The notes under the pieces were generated by a model that worked only from the letters and a program-made list of their open reading frames with translations, did not search any database and was not told the DNA's origin. From positions 1 through 64,000 of the forward strand of contig NW_021628759.1 in the NCBI RefSeq assembly GCF_900005765.1: 64,000 bases of DNA, written 5' to 3'. The translations under genes and the position numbers were made by a program. The stretch is from Plasmodium relictum. Taxonomy: Eukaryota > Apicomplexa > Aconoidasida > Haemosporida > Plasmodiidae. Below are positions 45,759 to 59,800 of the stretch, in pieces. Within the stretch, counting starts at the first letter, position 1, and every line of letters begins with the position of its first letter.

Positions 45759-46970
45759 ATGAATGATGAAGAAAAAACATTCTATAAATTTATCGAAAAC
45801 AAAATTCTTCTAAAGGAATTCTGTGAAGAATACGTAAAAATAAAAAACAATGAAGAATTTATTAACGAAGAAACTAATAAAGTAAAATTAAAAAATTGCG
45901 AACTCGAAAAGGAAATAGAAAAATACAAAGAGATATTAAAGAATATTGAAAAAAAAAAAGATGAAGAAATTGAAATTAATAACTTTGAATATGATATAAA
46001 AATTAAGAAATTAGAAAAACAAGTGAATTTTTTAAATTCTTGCTTAAATAAAGAAAAAGAAAACTATAATTTAAACGTAAAAGAATTGATATCTTTAAAA
46101 TTTGAGAATAGTAAATTAAAATCAGACTTAAATAAAAATGAAGATACAAAAGTAGACAAAGAACATCAAATAAATCAAAGTAATATCACTGTACTAAATA
46201 AAATTTATTCAGATATTGACCAAAAAATTGAAGACATGATAAAACTATTAAGTGAAGTAAAAAATTGTAGAGATAATGTAGAACAAAAAATAAAGGATTA
46301 TGAAATGCTTTTAAATAACTATCTAAAAAAAATTTCCGATATAAATTTAAAGTACGAACAATTTTATAAGTTATATAAAGAAGCTGAATATAAAAATAAC
46401 TTGAGCAAATATAAAAAAAAAGTTTTAAAAAATAGAATAGATGAATTAAAAAATTGTAATAAGCTCTTATCAAATCAGATATCTACATTAAAAAAAGATA
46501 TTAAGGTCATAGAAGTGGAAAAAAATGAATATTATTCATTGTTAAAAAAAGCAGAAAAGAAAAATTTTTTATTTTATCATAAATTAAAGAAAAATAATGA
46601 AAAATCATATTTTTCATCAAACTATTCGGATAAAAATCCCTCTTCATTGGATCTACTAAATGAAAATAAAGAAGAAATATTCTACAATAATCTTAAAAAT
46701 AATTCATCATTGATTAAAGGTGATTTAATACTTAGTCAAAATATATTTGATTGCATAAATTTAAAAGAAATAGAAAACAGATCAATTTATTTAAAGAATA
46801 AAATTAAGAGAAAAGCTCCATATCGTTTAGAAGAATTTAATATAAAAATAGAACGAAAAAGAAGGAATATACTCTTTTATTCAGACAATGATTATGATAA
46901 GAAAAAAAAACGTAAGAATATTATTTTAAATGAAAATGAAGATGAAAATATGAAGCATGTAAACTTGTAA
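45759..46970 (+). CDS. Unknown coiled-coil protein
   Basis: This is a single exon of 403 residues that I do not recognise. After a short head (MNDEEKTFYKFIENKILLKE) nearly the whole first 260 residues are Glu/Lys/Leu/Ile heptads (for example CELEKEIEKYKEILKNIEKK and IKKLEKQVNFLNSCLNKEKE), predicting a long parallel coiled coil. The remainder is less helical, with NIFDCINLKEIENRSIYLKN and a basic C-terminal stretch (IKRKAPYRLEEF, then KKKKRKN) that may be a nuclear signal. A coiled coil with a basic tail would suit a kinetochore, spindle-pole or cytoskeletal part, but nothing in the sequence shows which. There is no signal peptide. It is convergent with GAA1. Confidence 0.75.
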   Translation: MNDEEKTFYKFIENKILLKEFCEEYVKIKNNEEFINEETNKVKLKNCELEKEIEKYKEILKNIEKKKDEEIEINNFEYDIKIKKLEKQVNFLNSCLNKEKENYNLNVKELISLKFENSKLKSDLNKNEDTKVDKEHQINQSNITVLNKIYSDIDQKIEDMIKLLSEVKNCRDNVEQKIKDYEMLLNNYLKKISDINLKYEQFYKLYKEAEYKNNLSKYKKKVLKNRIDELKNCNKLLSNQISTLKKDIKVIEVEKNEYYSLLKKAEKKNFLFYHKLKKNNEKSYFSSNYSDKNPSSLDLLNENKEEIFYNNLKNNSSLIKGDLILSQNIFDCINLKEIENRSIYLKNKIKRKAPYRLEEFNIKIERKRRNILFYSDNDYDKKKKRKNIILNENEDENMKHVNL

Positions 46971-47783
46971 ACTTTGAGAAAATTAGTAAAATTTAAAGAA
47001 AGTAGAAAACAAAACTTGGAATTTTCTTTTTTTATGTTTAAAACTAAAAAAAGAAAAAATAACCTTGTTAAAGTATTTTTTTTTTTTTTTTTTCTTATAT
47101 ATTAAATGCTTTATCAGCATTATATATATAATAATTCCAGAGCTATTAATATAAATTTTTATTCTCTTTTTTATTTTAAAAATGTGTAGTTTTACTTGAA
47201 TTATTATTGCTAATATTTGTATATTTATTTTATTTTATTTATTTTTTTTTTTTAACATATTTTCATATATATTTTTTTTTTTTTTGTTTGTTTCATACGT
47301 TAATAATTTTATATTATTAGTATATATTTGGTTTATTTAATTTTTTTTAATTTAAATATATCATTGTTGATTGATATTAATTATAGACTTAAAATTAATT
47401 GATAAATTTTTTTTTTTTATTATTATTTTTTTTAGATTATATATGAATGATTTCATATATATATATAATTTTTTAAATTAAAATAAGAATCTTTTTTGTT
47501 ATTTCATTATCAACTAATTTTCCCTTAGATTATAATATTAAAAAAAACATTAACAATATTTACATAAAAAATTAAAATAATTTAAATATAAACAATTATA
47601 ATAAGAATCATAATAATAGAACATATTGCAGTGCTATTTTATAATTATTTTATTTTATTTTTTATAAAAATTACCATTTTTGTCTATGAAATGTATGTTA
47701 ATGTAGAATTAAAAAAAAAAAATTAATATATAAATATATATTACTAAAAAAAAAAAATGGATTATAATTGAATATAGTTTCAG
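46971..47783. other. Convergent intergenic region
   Basis: AT-rich 3' flanks of the coiled-coil gene and GAA1, with several T tracts; nothing else is seen. Confidence 0.5.
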
Positions 47784-50644
47784 TTACGAAAAAAAAAATA
47801 TAAACAATATATAGAAATATATTGGGAATATAGTAAAGCAGATTAGTGGATAGGCCAAAGAACCTATACAATAATGATTCCTAGCTAGATTATACATATT
47901 TAATAAAACACTATTTTTGATTTCATGACTATAATAAAATTTGATGTCTTGGTTATTTAGAAAATATTTATTTGAATATAAATAATCAAAATACTTATTT
48001 GAACAAATAGAATATAAAAAATCTGGAAAATATTTTATTTTTGACAGTTCAGAATTACTTAAATATTTTTCGCATTTCCTAAAAATTTTCATCAAAAAAT
48101 TAGTTAGCTTATGTCTTTCATCCTAAAGAAAAAAAAAAATGTATATATGAAATACAAAAAAAAAAAATAATGGTTTTGCATTTCTTTAAATTACTATAAT
48201 AAAACTTTCATATGGATATATATAGATTAATGTAAAAATAATAAAAAAAATAATAATAATTTTCTGAACAATTTTTTTGGGTTTCTTGTTAATTTTATGT
48301 AATATTGATATAGGAACAACGAATATGATACAAAATATTGCTGAATACGACCAATTATATAACTGCAATAATAAGAAAAATAAATAAATAAAATAATAAA
48401 ATATGTATAAAAATAAATGAATTGAATATAAATATATTTATGAAGAAAAATAAGAATTTCTATTCATAAGTAAATATTTTTTAATATATTAATTATTTTT
48501 ATAAAAAAAGGGGAAAAAATCATATTTTAAAATAAAAAAAAAAATTTTATTTAATTTCTTAGTATTACCGATGATAATAGTACTATTAAAATAAAATAAA
48601 AAAGATTCATATAATTCATTATTGAAGAATATGGTGCTACTGAATTTTTAAAAATGTATTTTACATTTTCATTATCTAGTATTTTTAGTTTTTTTTCCAT
48701 TTTTTCTATCTTACACTCTATCTCTTTAATTAAATTTCTATTTTTTTTTTCAAGAATAAAATTTTCATCGTCACTATGGATAACTTTAGGTTTTATTACA
48801 TGTTCTTTTTCGTCAGATTTTAAATTTATATCTTGTTTATAATTTTTATTATTAATAAGAAAGTTACTTAAATTTTTTTTTTTCGTTTTCAAATCTTTTA
48901 TTTTTTTTAAAATTACAATTTTTTCTACTTTCTTTACTTTACAATAATCATTTCCTTTATGAAATTTATTAACGATATGCGAAATAAAATAATTAAAAAC
49001 AAAAGCAGTAACTATTGAAATAATAAAAATACCTATCCAGTAGTTAGTTATCTTTATATAAGTTGTAAAATTGTCAGGGTGCCATTCATCGCATAATGGT
49101 AGTTTCTTTTCTAAATTTAGAAGATCATACACTTTATCATTTGTTGAAAACAAGTATATTGGTAATGAAATAATTAAAATAGTTATAATATAAATGTATA
49201 AGCCTATTAAAAAATTTATATAGTTTCGAAAAATTTTAGATTTCATTAATTTTAAAACACAATAACAGCATATTAGATAAACACTGTAGCAATATATACT
49301 AATAGGTATATGCGTTTTAATAGTATGGAAAAAATAAAAATTTGATGAATGGCAAAATCCCTCATGTGTATTACTTTGACTTCTTAAATAGCTTTGAAGT
49401 GCTTTTGTAAAATTAAATAGATTTATCGCTTTATTCTTTAGTGGAATTTTACTACTTCCCGTGGTAGTGAATGATGGGATGTTTTCTCTTAAAAAAAAAA
49501 TAAAATAAAATGTAAAGTTATGAAAAGGTATTATATTTATGCTTATATGAAATGATACAAAATACATATATTTATATGTATAAAGGTTTATATATATATA
49601 CTATATATAATTCATTTTAGATATATTAAAATGTACTATTCCTTTGTTCACAATATATATATGTAGTTCATCTTACCTTAAAAAATAAATATGTCCTTTT
49701 TCATAATTTTTTTCAAATGCCATATCTAAAATTACATTGTGAGTTTGTTCTGTTTTTACAGGAATACTATAATGATATAACTCATTCGTTAATAATAAAA
49801 TTAAATCTTGATTAGGTAACATTCCATTTAAACTATCATAATTAATTTTAATATATGATGGATAAATAGAATCAAATTCTATTATTGTTGCTGATCTTGT
49901 TATTAATTTTCTGTTATTTAAATTATCATAAAAATAAAACTGTATAAATTCTTGAATTCCCAATGAGTACAACAACTCTTTATTCGTAAATAAAAATGTT
50001 ATATCTTTACTCATATAGTTACAATTAGAAAAATGATCAATTAATGTCAAACCAACACTTAAAGAATGGAAATATTTTCTTTCTTTATAATCAAAATTTA
50101 TTACAATTATTAAATTTTCTACATTATTGCAAAACTTGCAGGGAACATTAATTACCAGTATATAATCATCAATCTTATTATTCACTGTTATTTTATGTCT
50201 TTTTGTTTCTATCAAAGGGGATATTTTTTTAATATATTCATGTATAATATCAATTATATGTTCTCCTTCATATTTATAATTTAAAAAATAATTATTCGTA
50301 TTTTTAAAAAAATTCTCATTTTCTTTATTTAAGATAGAATTTCCAGGATACGGGGTGAAGGTACGCGCATCTAACTCAGCATTTTTATTTATTTTATTAA
50401 ATATACAAAAATAAAAAAATCCAATTATAGATACTATAAATCTGTCAAAAAATTAAAATATAATTAAATAAAACATAATATAAAATATCATAATATATTC
50501 TAAAATAATACAATATAGATACAATACTGCATACACACAACAAAACATTTTATTACATTTTTATTTTCTTAACCCTATAGCTTTCCACTTTTTAAAAATT
50601 CTTTTTATTAATAATAAGAATTTGGGATTCTCTGAAAAACCCAT
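47784..50644 (-). CDS. GPI transamidase subunit GAA1
   Basis: GAA1 is the ER-membrane subunit of the GPI transamidase that presents the lipid anchor while it is attached to proteins; Plasmodium surface proteins such as MSP1 and CSP depend on this pathway. Five exons are inferred: 50644-50574, 50441-49677, 49487-48569, 48362-48195 and 48122-47784, with phases that all agree, for 753 residues. The start MGFSENPKFLLLIKRIF leads into the first membrane helix (about 24-40). The luminal domain has the M28-peptidase-like fold seen in GAA1: LSVGLTLIDHFSNCNYMSKD, ITFLFTNKELLYSLGIQEFI and LNGMLPNQDLILL, where human GAA1 has 'AKDIVFLVTE' and 'LNGQLPNLDLLN'. GFCHSSNFYFFHT precedes the C-terminal bundle of hydrophobic segments. 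A Lys-rich cytosolic insert of about 110 residues (KVKKVEKIVILKK onward) in exon 3 makes it longer than human (621). Confidence 0.85.
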
Positions 50645-52112
50645 GATAATCAAAAGAGGATCAAAAAAAAGAAAAAAAAAAGTTAACACTTAAACTAAAG
50701 CATGTAGTTAAAGAATTTAGTTTTATTTTTTATTTCTCTTTCTTTTTAATTTTTCATAATTATATATCATTTAGATTTATTATTTTTAAATAAAATGTAA
50801 TAAAAATTAATTTTGTATTTATTTTAAATATTATAAAAAATTTACATATATATTTTTAAAGCTTAAAAGAGCAAATATTTTTATATATAAATAGATGGTG
50901 CTATTTAAATGGAAAATTTAAAGCAATCCTTTTTTTCATTAGGAAATTAATTCCTCGAGTTTCTTTTTATGTTAGTTCTAATTAGCCTTGCATTTACATT
51001 TTAATATTTCTTTATTTTTATTCTTTTATTTATATATTTATCATATTTTAAATTAAAAAATACTCTGAAAATTTAAGAAAATACTTGAGATATATTTTAT
51101 TTTATATTTTTATTAATTTCCACTTTATATTTCAATGTATTATAAAAATACAAATACTTTTTTTTTTTTTTTTAAGGCCTAATTTTAAAAAATATTCTAT
51201 AATTTCATTTTAGTTTATTTCATTTTATTTTATTTCATTTTTTTTTTTTTTAATCATTTAGAATATAAATTTTGTATAAAAGTACTTTTAAATTCTCAAA
51301 TGTTTTCAATATATCCGAATTATATAAAAGAATAAATTAAAATATTATTATTTTCTGTAAGTTATAAAAAGTCATAAAACTTGTAGATAAAAATGTAAAA
51401 AAAAAGGTGAAACTAAATTTATTTAGGCAATAAGTAAAATAAAATAAAAATAAAACTTAAAGAAATCTCAGTAAAAGAAATTGCCTAATTATTCTCATAG
51501 TAGATAAAATGTCATTGATATGTTAAATTTTTTCTTGTTTAAAATTCAGATAAAAGTATAGTAAAAACATAATTTAAATATCTATTCCCATATATGTTTT
51601 TTTATCCTCATAAAAAAGCTTATATTTAAAATATGTATTCTCAAATTTACAAAATGTACGTTATTTCAGCATTTTTTTAAAGTATTATATGATGTTCGAA
51701 AGTGTTTTTACAAAAAAAAAGAAAAAGATATATGTTAAAACATATAACATACAATTTAAAAAAAAATTCCTCTTATACAACTAAAATTAAAAATAGAAAA
51801 TAATAATTCTTTTCTTTTAGAATAAAAAACTGCATTTTTTAAAAATTAATAAAAAATTAATTATATATATATTTGTTTTCTTATCTAAATGTTAAGTAAA
51901 AGGAATAATGAAATCATTTATTTTTGTTCTAATTTGTTATTATATATATACATGATATAATACATTAATTTATTTATATAACTTAAGAAAAAAATGTGTA
52001 AAAAAATGAGTATTCAATAATTATTTTTATAATTAATTTATTTTTTTATTAATTTATTTATTTTATTATTTTTATTTATTATTATTATTTTTTTAAAATG
52101 TAAAACTAATAA

Positions 52113-52159
<47 letters not shown>

Positions 52160-52362
52160 CATTTAATTTTTGATAATTTTCAAGATTAAATAATTAAAAA
52201 TGTAAAAACTAAGATGAAAGTATTGCAATTATTAAAAAGTTGATTTATAAAACTATGATAATGCAAATTACTTTTTCTTTCTATGCGACTGATTCTATGA
52301 TTGATTATACGGCTGATTATATGGTTGATTATACGAAGTATTTTTTTTTTTTTTTGATTCAA
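50645..52362. other. Intergenic region between two minus-strand genes; contains a repeat remnant
   Basis: It is mostly A/T tracts, with (TA)n at about 52116-52150. Just downstream of the WBP2-like stop, 52285-52337 holds three further copies of the YNQ-encoding repeat in a shifted frame, described as a finding. Confidence 0.55.
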
Positions 52363-53972
52363 TTATCCATTTAATTGTTGATTGTATGGTTGATTATATG
52401 GTGGTATGTTACAAGGTTGGTTATATGCATTGTTAAATTGTTGATTATAAGCAGGGTTATACTGTTGATTATTTGGCTGATTATGAAGATGGTTTATCCT
52501 TTGATTAAATTGAGTTCTATTATTTTGTTGATTGTAAGCTGCATTGTGTATATTATTCTGTTGATTTTGCATATTTCTATTATTCATATGATCATAATTC
52601 ATTAAACCATTTTGTTGATTATAGAGGGGAATATTATCCTGAGGATTATAGATCATTCTATTTTCTTGTTGATTATAATGAGTTAAATTATTATTTTGAT
52701 GATCATAATTAGGCATATTTGTATTTTGCTGACTAAAAATATGCATATTATTTGGATGATTATAATTATTGGGTAAATAAGTTTGTTGATTATATGGGGA
52801 TCTATTATCCGTTGGGTCACAACTAGTTATATAATGTTGTTGATTATATGGAATCATATTATTCAATTGATTATTTTGCGGTATATAAGGTCTTTTATAA
52901 ACTGGAATATCTTCATTTTGGTTACTTAATTGTTGTATGACTGGATTATTATTTCCATTATTAATTGGAATATAATGATTTTGCGATAAATTTTGAGGTT
53001 TGTAAAGATTTTCTGGTAGTGGCTCATTTATATAAAGAAAGGTTGGGTCATTAGGATCAACATAGGCATTACTATTTGAAAAGAATTGCTCATTAAATTC
53101 ACTTAAAGTTCCCAGTGGTTTGTTTTTTTTTGATTCTTCATATACTTTAAAAAAATAATTAAGAAAACTACTACATTGGCCATTTAAAAAAGTAATGTTC
53201 CATTTGCAAATGCTTTTTAAACTATTTGGGTGATCAATTAATGGCTTTATCATTCCTGAAAGATAATTTAAACCAAAAACTGGTTGTTCAAATTTAGGTT
53301 TTTCAATTAAGTTTAATGGTAACTCTACTCCTGCAAAGTTAGAATTAGTTTTACTTTGCTCGCTTTTAACAAACACTAAACGTGTACTTGTTAAAAATAT
53401 CATACCATCTTCTTTTATTGTTCTATATAAGCATATAAAAAAAAAAAAAGTAAAATGCCTATGTATGATAAGAGAGAGAGAGTAAATGAAACTTTTAAAA
53501 ATGTTATATAAAAAATATCTTGAAAAAATCTAATTATTAAGTTATCTTTAAACATAAAGGCTACAAACATATATATTTAAAGGAGTTTTATTATAAATAA
53601 AAATATATTGTAATTACCTATCTGGTAAATATAATTTTAATTTAACATCATTTCTTCTTAAATAAGTAAATTCTGATCCTTTATTAGCAGGAAACAAATA
53701 TTCTATGAAAAAATATTTTGTAACAAATGGGATATTTTATTTCTAATTTTTATCAATATATATACATGTTCATATTTCAGACTTTAAACTATTTTATTTT
53801 TCATTATAAATAGAAATATGATATTTTCAAAATACAAATATATAATAAAAAAATACAAATTTATTCAATGTTATTATCTTTTTCTTTTTCTTTTCTTTCC
53901 TATCCTTTCCTTTTTTTTTTTTTTTTTTTATAAATTACCATTTCCTTGGATTAAAGTTGGATTTAAGGCCAT
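52363..53972 (-). CDS. WBP2-like PH-GRAM protein with an Asn/Gln repeat tail
   Basis: Three exons are inferred: 53972-53939, 53702-53618 and 53422-52363 (phases 1 and 2), for 392 residues. The first about 150 residues match WW-domain-binding protein 2: start MALNPTLIQG (human MALNKNHSEG), then GMIFLTSTRLVFVKSEQ, LPLNLIEKPKFEQPVFGLNY and LSGMIKP, which align with the human 'GTVYLTPYRVIFLS' and 'IKQPVFGANYIKGTV' segments of the PH-GRAM domain. The rest is a repeat tail of YNQQ, NQQN and YNQP units (about residues 170-392) with no PPxY motif visible, so the WW-binding function of the animal protein is doubtful here. WBP2 proteins bind lipids or act as adaptors in animals; the parasite role is unknown. 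The gene is divergent from XPF. Confidence 0.8.
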
Positions 53973-54192
53973 TTTTTAGTTATATCCAATTTTATTTTAC
54001 AGTAAATATTTGCTACTGAATTAATTTTCTTTAGTATTTAATAAATTAAAAAAAAATTTGTTCTATATCTAACTATAATATTATAATATTCATATATATC
54101 TATTTTTTTATATATTTCTTTGATATTTCAGAAAGAAAAAAAAAAAAAAAAATCAAGTAAAAATACATATATATTTTATTTTTATTTTTTCT

Positions 54193-54226
<34 letters not shown>

Positions 54227-56821
54227 CACAATGGTTAGCCTCATAAAAATATTTTTTGTTTCAATTGTTACATATAAAAATAAGAAAAAAAAAAATAAAT
54301 ATACAAAATACTATCTCATTTATCGCAATAGTGTATTAGAGTTATAATGCTAATATAAAAATGTATAGAGCAAAAAGGAAAAAGTGATATTTAATGGTGC
54401 ACACACAAAAAAAAAAAAAAAATCAAATAAAATTCATATTATTTTATATTGAAAATTTTATGCTCTTACGTGTAGAGAACATTGCTATTTTTGTTTGTAT
54501 CTGCTTATTTATTTCATTAAAATAATAAATATTTTTTGTTAAATAGCTTTTTGTAGGTTTTATATATACCAAATATTTTAAGTACAAATGTGTGTAGAAT
54601 AAAAAAATTATGAAAAAGAAAAATATATTAAAGTAAAAATGAAATAATATATGAATAATTTTATTTTTTTAATTGTTCTGCATGTTACATTTAAAATATC
54701 AATTTATTATATAAATGAAGAAAAAAAATTATTTATGTTCTTATTCTTAGTTTGTTAAAAAGGAATCAACATATCATTAATTACCCATTAAAACAATATT
54801 TTTATTAAAATATATTTTATACATTCTGTAAATATAAAAATATAGATATATCACTACTTATATGCATATATATATATATATATATATATATCAATGTGTA
54901 TATATATACATTTATAAAAATATTACTTGAAAAATAAATAGAATAATGCTGTCTAATTAATATATGTTTTAATTCTCTTTCCTATGAAATATTAGTAAAT
55001 TCAAAAAATTCTTTAAAAATAATTAATAAACTTATTGTATCTATAACATTCATATTTAAATTGTGATAAGGATAACTATGAAAATTTTTATTCTTTAAAA
55101 TTATTGTTTTGACAAATCTTTTTATCATAATAATAATAAATAAAAAAAGAATTTTTCATTAATAATAAATGAAGTAAAAGAGTATTTTATTATTTTTTTT
55201 TTTTTTAAATTAAAAGAAATAAAAGAGAATAATTCTTTATTAAGTAAGTACACATGTTTTTTTTTCTTTAGTTATGATTAACTCGAAATATACCCTAAAA
55301 AAGAAACATTATTATTTCTTTTATTCATAATTTTAATAATCTCCAATTGTATTTCAGAAAAATAATTGTATGTAAAAATTTTATATTAAAAAAAAATATT
55401 TGAAAAATAAGCATACATTTTTATCATACAAAAAATAAAAAGAATTATAAAGAAATTTTGATTAAAATTTAATTATTTAGTGTGGATTAATTGGTATTTA
55501 GAGTTATTTTTATATAATTAATTCTCAGGTACTTGATTATATTAATTCATAATAAAAAGAAATACTTTTAAAAATTTAATGTTTTTTTTATTAAATAATA
55601 TATAAAAGGAATAAAAAAAAAAAAGAATGCAATATTAAGAAATCGATTTCTTTATTCTTATTCTCTAGTCTTCTTTTTTTTCTTTTTTTTATTTTAATAA
55701 GTGTTATTTTTGCAATTAATGAAAGAGAAAAAAAAAATACGGTATTATTTTATAAAAAGTTGTTATCAAAAATTTGTATATATATTTATTTTGAAGGAAT
55801 TTATAAAAGTGATCACTTTATGCATTGATATTGTATTTTATCCACATTATTTGATGTGAAATTGCAATTCAACAATAGTACAATTTGTATGAAAAAAAAA
55901 ATTCATGATAATAATTTCCCTCGAATCGATTATTTTATACAACAAAATTCTTAATATAAGTTTTGATAAATTTAACTAAATTAAAATTATTTCAATAAAA
56001 TATTTTAGTTTAAACAAAATTAATAGCATAAAAATATAATTAAACCTAAATTTTATTTTATTAATTTATAGATTTATTTAATGAAACATAATTTTAATAA
56101 ATTTGTTTTTATGAAAAAGTATTTTAATGAACGTATTTTTATCTGATTATATAATATAAAAAGCCTTGCATATTTTCATTTTTCTTAATCATATTTTACT
56201 AACTTTTTTTTTTTTACCCCTTTTAATATTTTTTATATTACTCAATTTTATTTTATTTTTATTTTTTTTTTTTTTGTTATTGTAGATCAATCATAGCATT
56301 TAAATAATTTAAAAGTGTAAAAATTGTATGCTTCAAAATTATTTTTTAAAAAAATAGATTATTGATAAAAAAAAAAAAAAAAGAAAGAATTTTCTAAGAC
56401 ATTTTTCTTAGGAAAAGCAAAAAAATTTCACCCTTTTACACAAATTCTTCCTTTTTGTTTCTTTAAATAATGATAAAATTATTAAACAGTATGTAAAATA
56501 AAATATAAATACTTTATATATTTTCAAATAATTACAAATAAAAGAAATAATTTCCTTTATTTTATTTTTTATTATTTTCATAATATTTAATTGTTTATTT
56601 AGAGATATGTTAAACATTACAAAAACAGAACTTCTTTTTTAAAAAATATATTTCAATTTATATAGGATAAAATGTAATATTTAAAATATTTATTAAAATT
56701 TTATTTTATTTTTAATATCATGTTTTATTTTATTCTATTTTTATTAAACTTTTTAAATATAATTTAAAAGTTTTTGTCTTGTTTTATTTTAATATATATT
56801 TGGAGTGAAAATAAAAATAAA
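53973..56821. other. Long divergent intergenic region between the WBP2-like gene and XPF
   Basis: These 2.8 kb hold no supported gene. An open frame at 54120-54347 is lysine low complexity; one on the minus strand at 56408-56617 lacks context. There is a 25-base A run at 54197-54225 broken by little else, (TA)n at 54866-54890, and a palindromic GTGCAC with flanking CACA at about 54393-54401, a core recognised by some ApiAP2 regulators; a single copy is weak evidence. Confidence 0.5.
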
Positions 56822-59800
56822 ATGTATCCTTTATATTATGAGAAAAAGATTGTAAAAAAATTAATACAATACGATGCATTAATATTATTAGCAGATGGAT
56901 TTAACGAATTAAATATTCTAGCACTTTTTATTTTTTATTATCAAAATAAGTGCTTATGGTATGAGAATTATATAAATCATAAAAATATTTTCTTTGATTT
57001 ATTTAAATTAAATATAGACATAATAAACGATGATAATGAAGAAAGCAAAAATGAGGAGCGTTTTGATAAGCTTAATGATTTTAATAAAAAGAGTGAGAAT
57101 ATAAACGAAAATTTAAAAAATGATGAAAATCATAATATTTGTAATCAGATAAAAAATGATAATAATGAAAATAACTTAAATAATGTAGGAAATAAAAACA
57201 AATTGATATTTATATTAAATGTGACACCTAAAGAATATAGCTTATTTCTGAAATATCAAATCCAGTTATATGAAGAAATTAATAAATTTGATAAATTATT
57301 TAATAATAATGTTAAAATAAATTACCTAAAAACTGAATACATAAGAAATCAAAAATCAAATGAAAGAATTGAAATGTATATCAAAAGAGGAGTATATTTT
57401 ATATCATCAAATGTCTTATTAATAGATTTATTAACATTTAAAATAATACCAGAAATTATTGATGGTATTTTCATTTGTAAAAATCATAAACTTATTTATA
57501 ATATGAAAGAAATTTTCATCATAGAAATATTTAGAAAAAGAAATAAATTTGGTTTTATTAAAGGAATAAGTAATAATAAAAAATTAATAAATAGTCAACA
57601 TATTTCAAATATTGCCAGAAAATTATTCATAAAAAAAATATACTGTTATCCAAGATTTCATAAAAATGTTCATACTTCATTAAACAATAAATATATACAA
57701 CCAAATATATATGAATTAAATTTAGATTTACCTGATGAAACAAAAAAAATTGAAGAGAATATTTTAAATTTAATTCATTATTTAAATTTAGAAATAAAGA
57801 AATTTCACACATTTGATGATTTTGATATAAACTCCTTATTATACTCAGATAGTGCAGAAAACTATATAATGAATTATATCAAAAGCAAAAATCTTACTTA
57901 TAATACAAAAAAATTACTTAAAGAAATTGTCATATTAGTTAATGTCTTATATAATTTATACAATTATGATAGTTTGATATTTTATAATTATTTAAATAAT
58001 TTAAAGGAAGCAGATAAGGAATCAATTTGGATGTATTGTAATGAAGCAAATGAAATTTCTTATTTATCTAACGAAAGAAAAAACAATTTTTTAAAAAAAA
58101 TTAATATGGATAAGGAACAAATAGAGATGGACAATATACAAAATGTAATAAATAAAATACATAGTGATAATAGATATTTTCATAAATCATATGAAGCAAA
58201 AAGGGAAGAAAATGAAAAATATAAATGGATATATGAATTAGTTTATAATAGAGATATGAATTTAAAAGAATATAGAAAAATGATTTTAAAAAGGAGTTAC
58301 ATAAAGAAAAATTCCATTAAAAGAAAAAATTGTAATAAAAATTATGTAAGCAATCAAATTTTAAATAAAAAAATAAAAATAACAAAAAATAGGCATTCTA
58401 AATATGAAAAGGAGTTAGAACTCCATTTAGACAATAAAGAAAAAGTAACTGAAATTGGAAAAACAGAAAATTCTAACTTCAATTTCAAAATTAAGTGTGA
58501 AAATGATGATTCAATGAATAAATTTCTTAATATTGAAAAAAATATATTTAATCAAAAAGATAATATAAATGAAAACAAAGAAGTATATGCATGTGATGAA
58601 GTAAATAAAGAAAAAATGTTTTTAATAGACCAAAAAGTAAAGAAGGAACAAAATTATTTTAATAACGATTCAACAAATAGCGAAAAAGAAGAAACAAACA
58701 AAGATAAAAAAAAATTTCATAATAATAATAGAGATGATACTGTTAATATAGATAAAATTGACTACTCAATTGTAATAATAGTTGATAATTTTTATGCTCA
58801 AAAAGAAATTTATAATTTATTATTACATAAAAATGAAAATAATTTAGATTTCAATCTCTTTCTAAAATGTGAAGAAAAAATTAATGAATATTATATATCC
58901 GATTCTTCATTAGATTCTTTAAATGATTCTGAAAAATCTTTCAAAAGTAAAAAAAAAATTTCTTTAGGAAATATTAATTATCATATACCATATAAAATGA
59001 TAAAAAATAAAACATTGAACTTAAAATACATAAAGCCAAAGATTTATATTTTATGTATTAATAAGCACTATGATAACATTTACACTAGTGAACATTTTAT
59101 TAATAATTGCTATAAAAAAATTGATATGATTAATTTAGAAAATCAAAAAGATTTTTTGAATAGTAATGATAAAGAAAAATCTGTAGGAAAAAAAGAGGAT
59201 CAAAAAGATAATTTAGATGATTCATCTTATCAAAGTGATACATTATTTGAAATAAATGAATATAGTGGAAACTTAGATTTTTTAGAATTGTTTTTGATAA
59301 AAATAAAACCGCATAGAATTATTCTAACAGATCTTGATTTGAGTATTTTTCGGAATATAGAAATTTATTGTGCACGGCTGTTTCGATATAACGTATTTAA
59401 ATTGCATAAAGAAAAGTACTTTGAAGAATTAATTATGTATGAAAAAAATAATTTAATATATGACAACTTTCATGAGGATAATTTCCCAATTAAAAAAGAA
59501 GAAAAAAAAAAAAAAAAAAATAATAATAATAATAATTATGAAACAGTGAGACAAAAAGAAAGAAGTAAAGGAATAAATAATTTTAAAATAATAAAAATAT
59601 TAAGTGATATGTGCAATACGATTGAAGTATTTTTAATTTTTTACAAAAATAGTATATTTTATAATAAATACTTAAATAATATAAAAATTGAAAAAAGTAA
59701 TTGGTTAAATTTTATTGAAAATAAAAATAATCTTCGTTTTGAAATTGATCGTAATATATTTAACAAAAATGAAGAACTTTTTAAGAAAGTTATAAATTCT

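Noticed and set aside
48551-50215. Two separate membrane-protein genes (48551-49567 and 49673-50215)
   Set aside because: They are exons of one gene. The ends match GT..AG borders in phase and the joined protein is GAA1.
54120-54347. Plus-strand 75-codon frame before XPF
   Set aside because: Mostly poly-Lys and aromatic residues from A and T runs; no support.
54390-54402. GTGCAC site as a regulatory element
   Set aside because: A single six-base palindrome is expected by chance in a window of this size; kept only as a note in the spacer entry.
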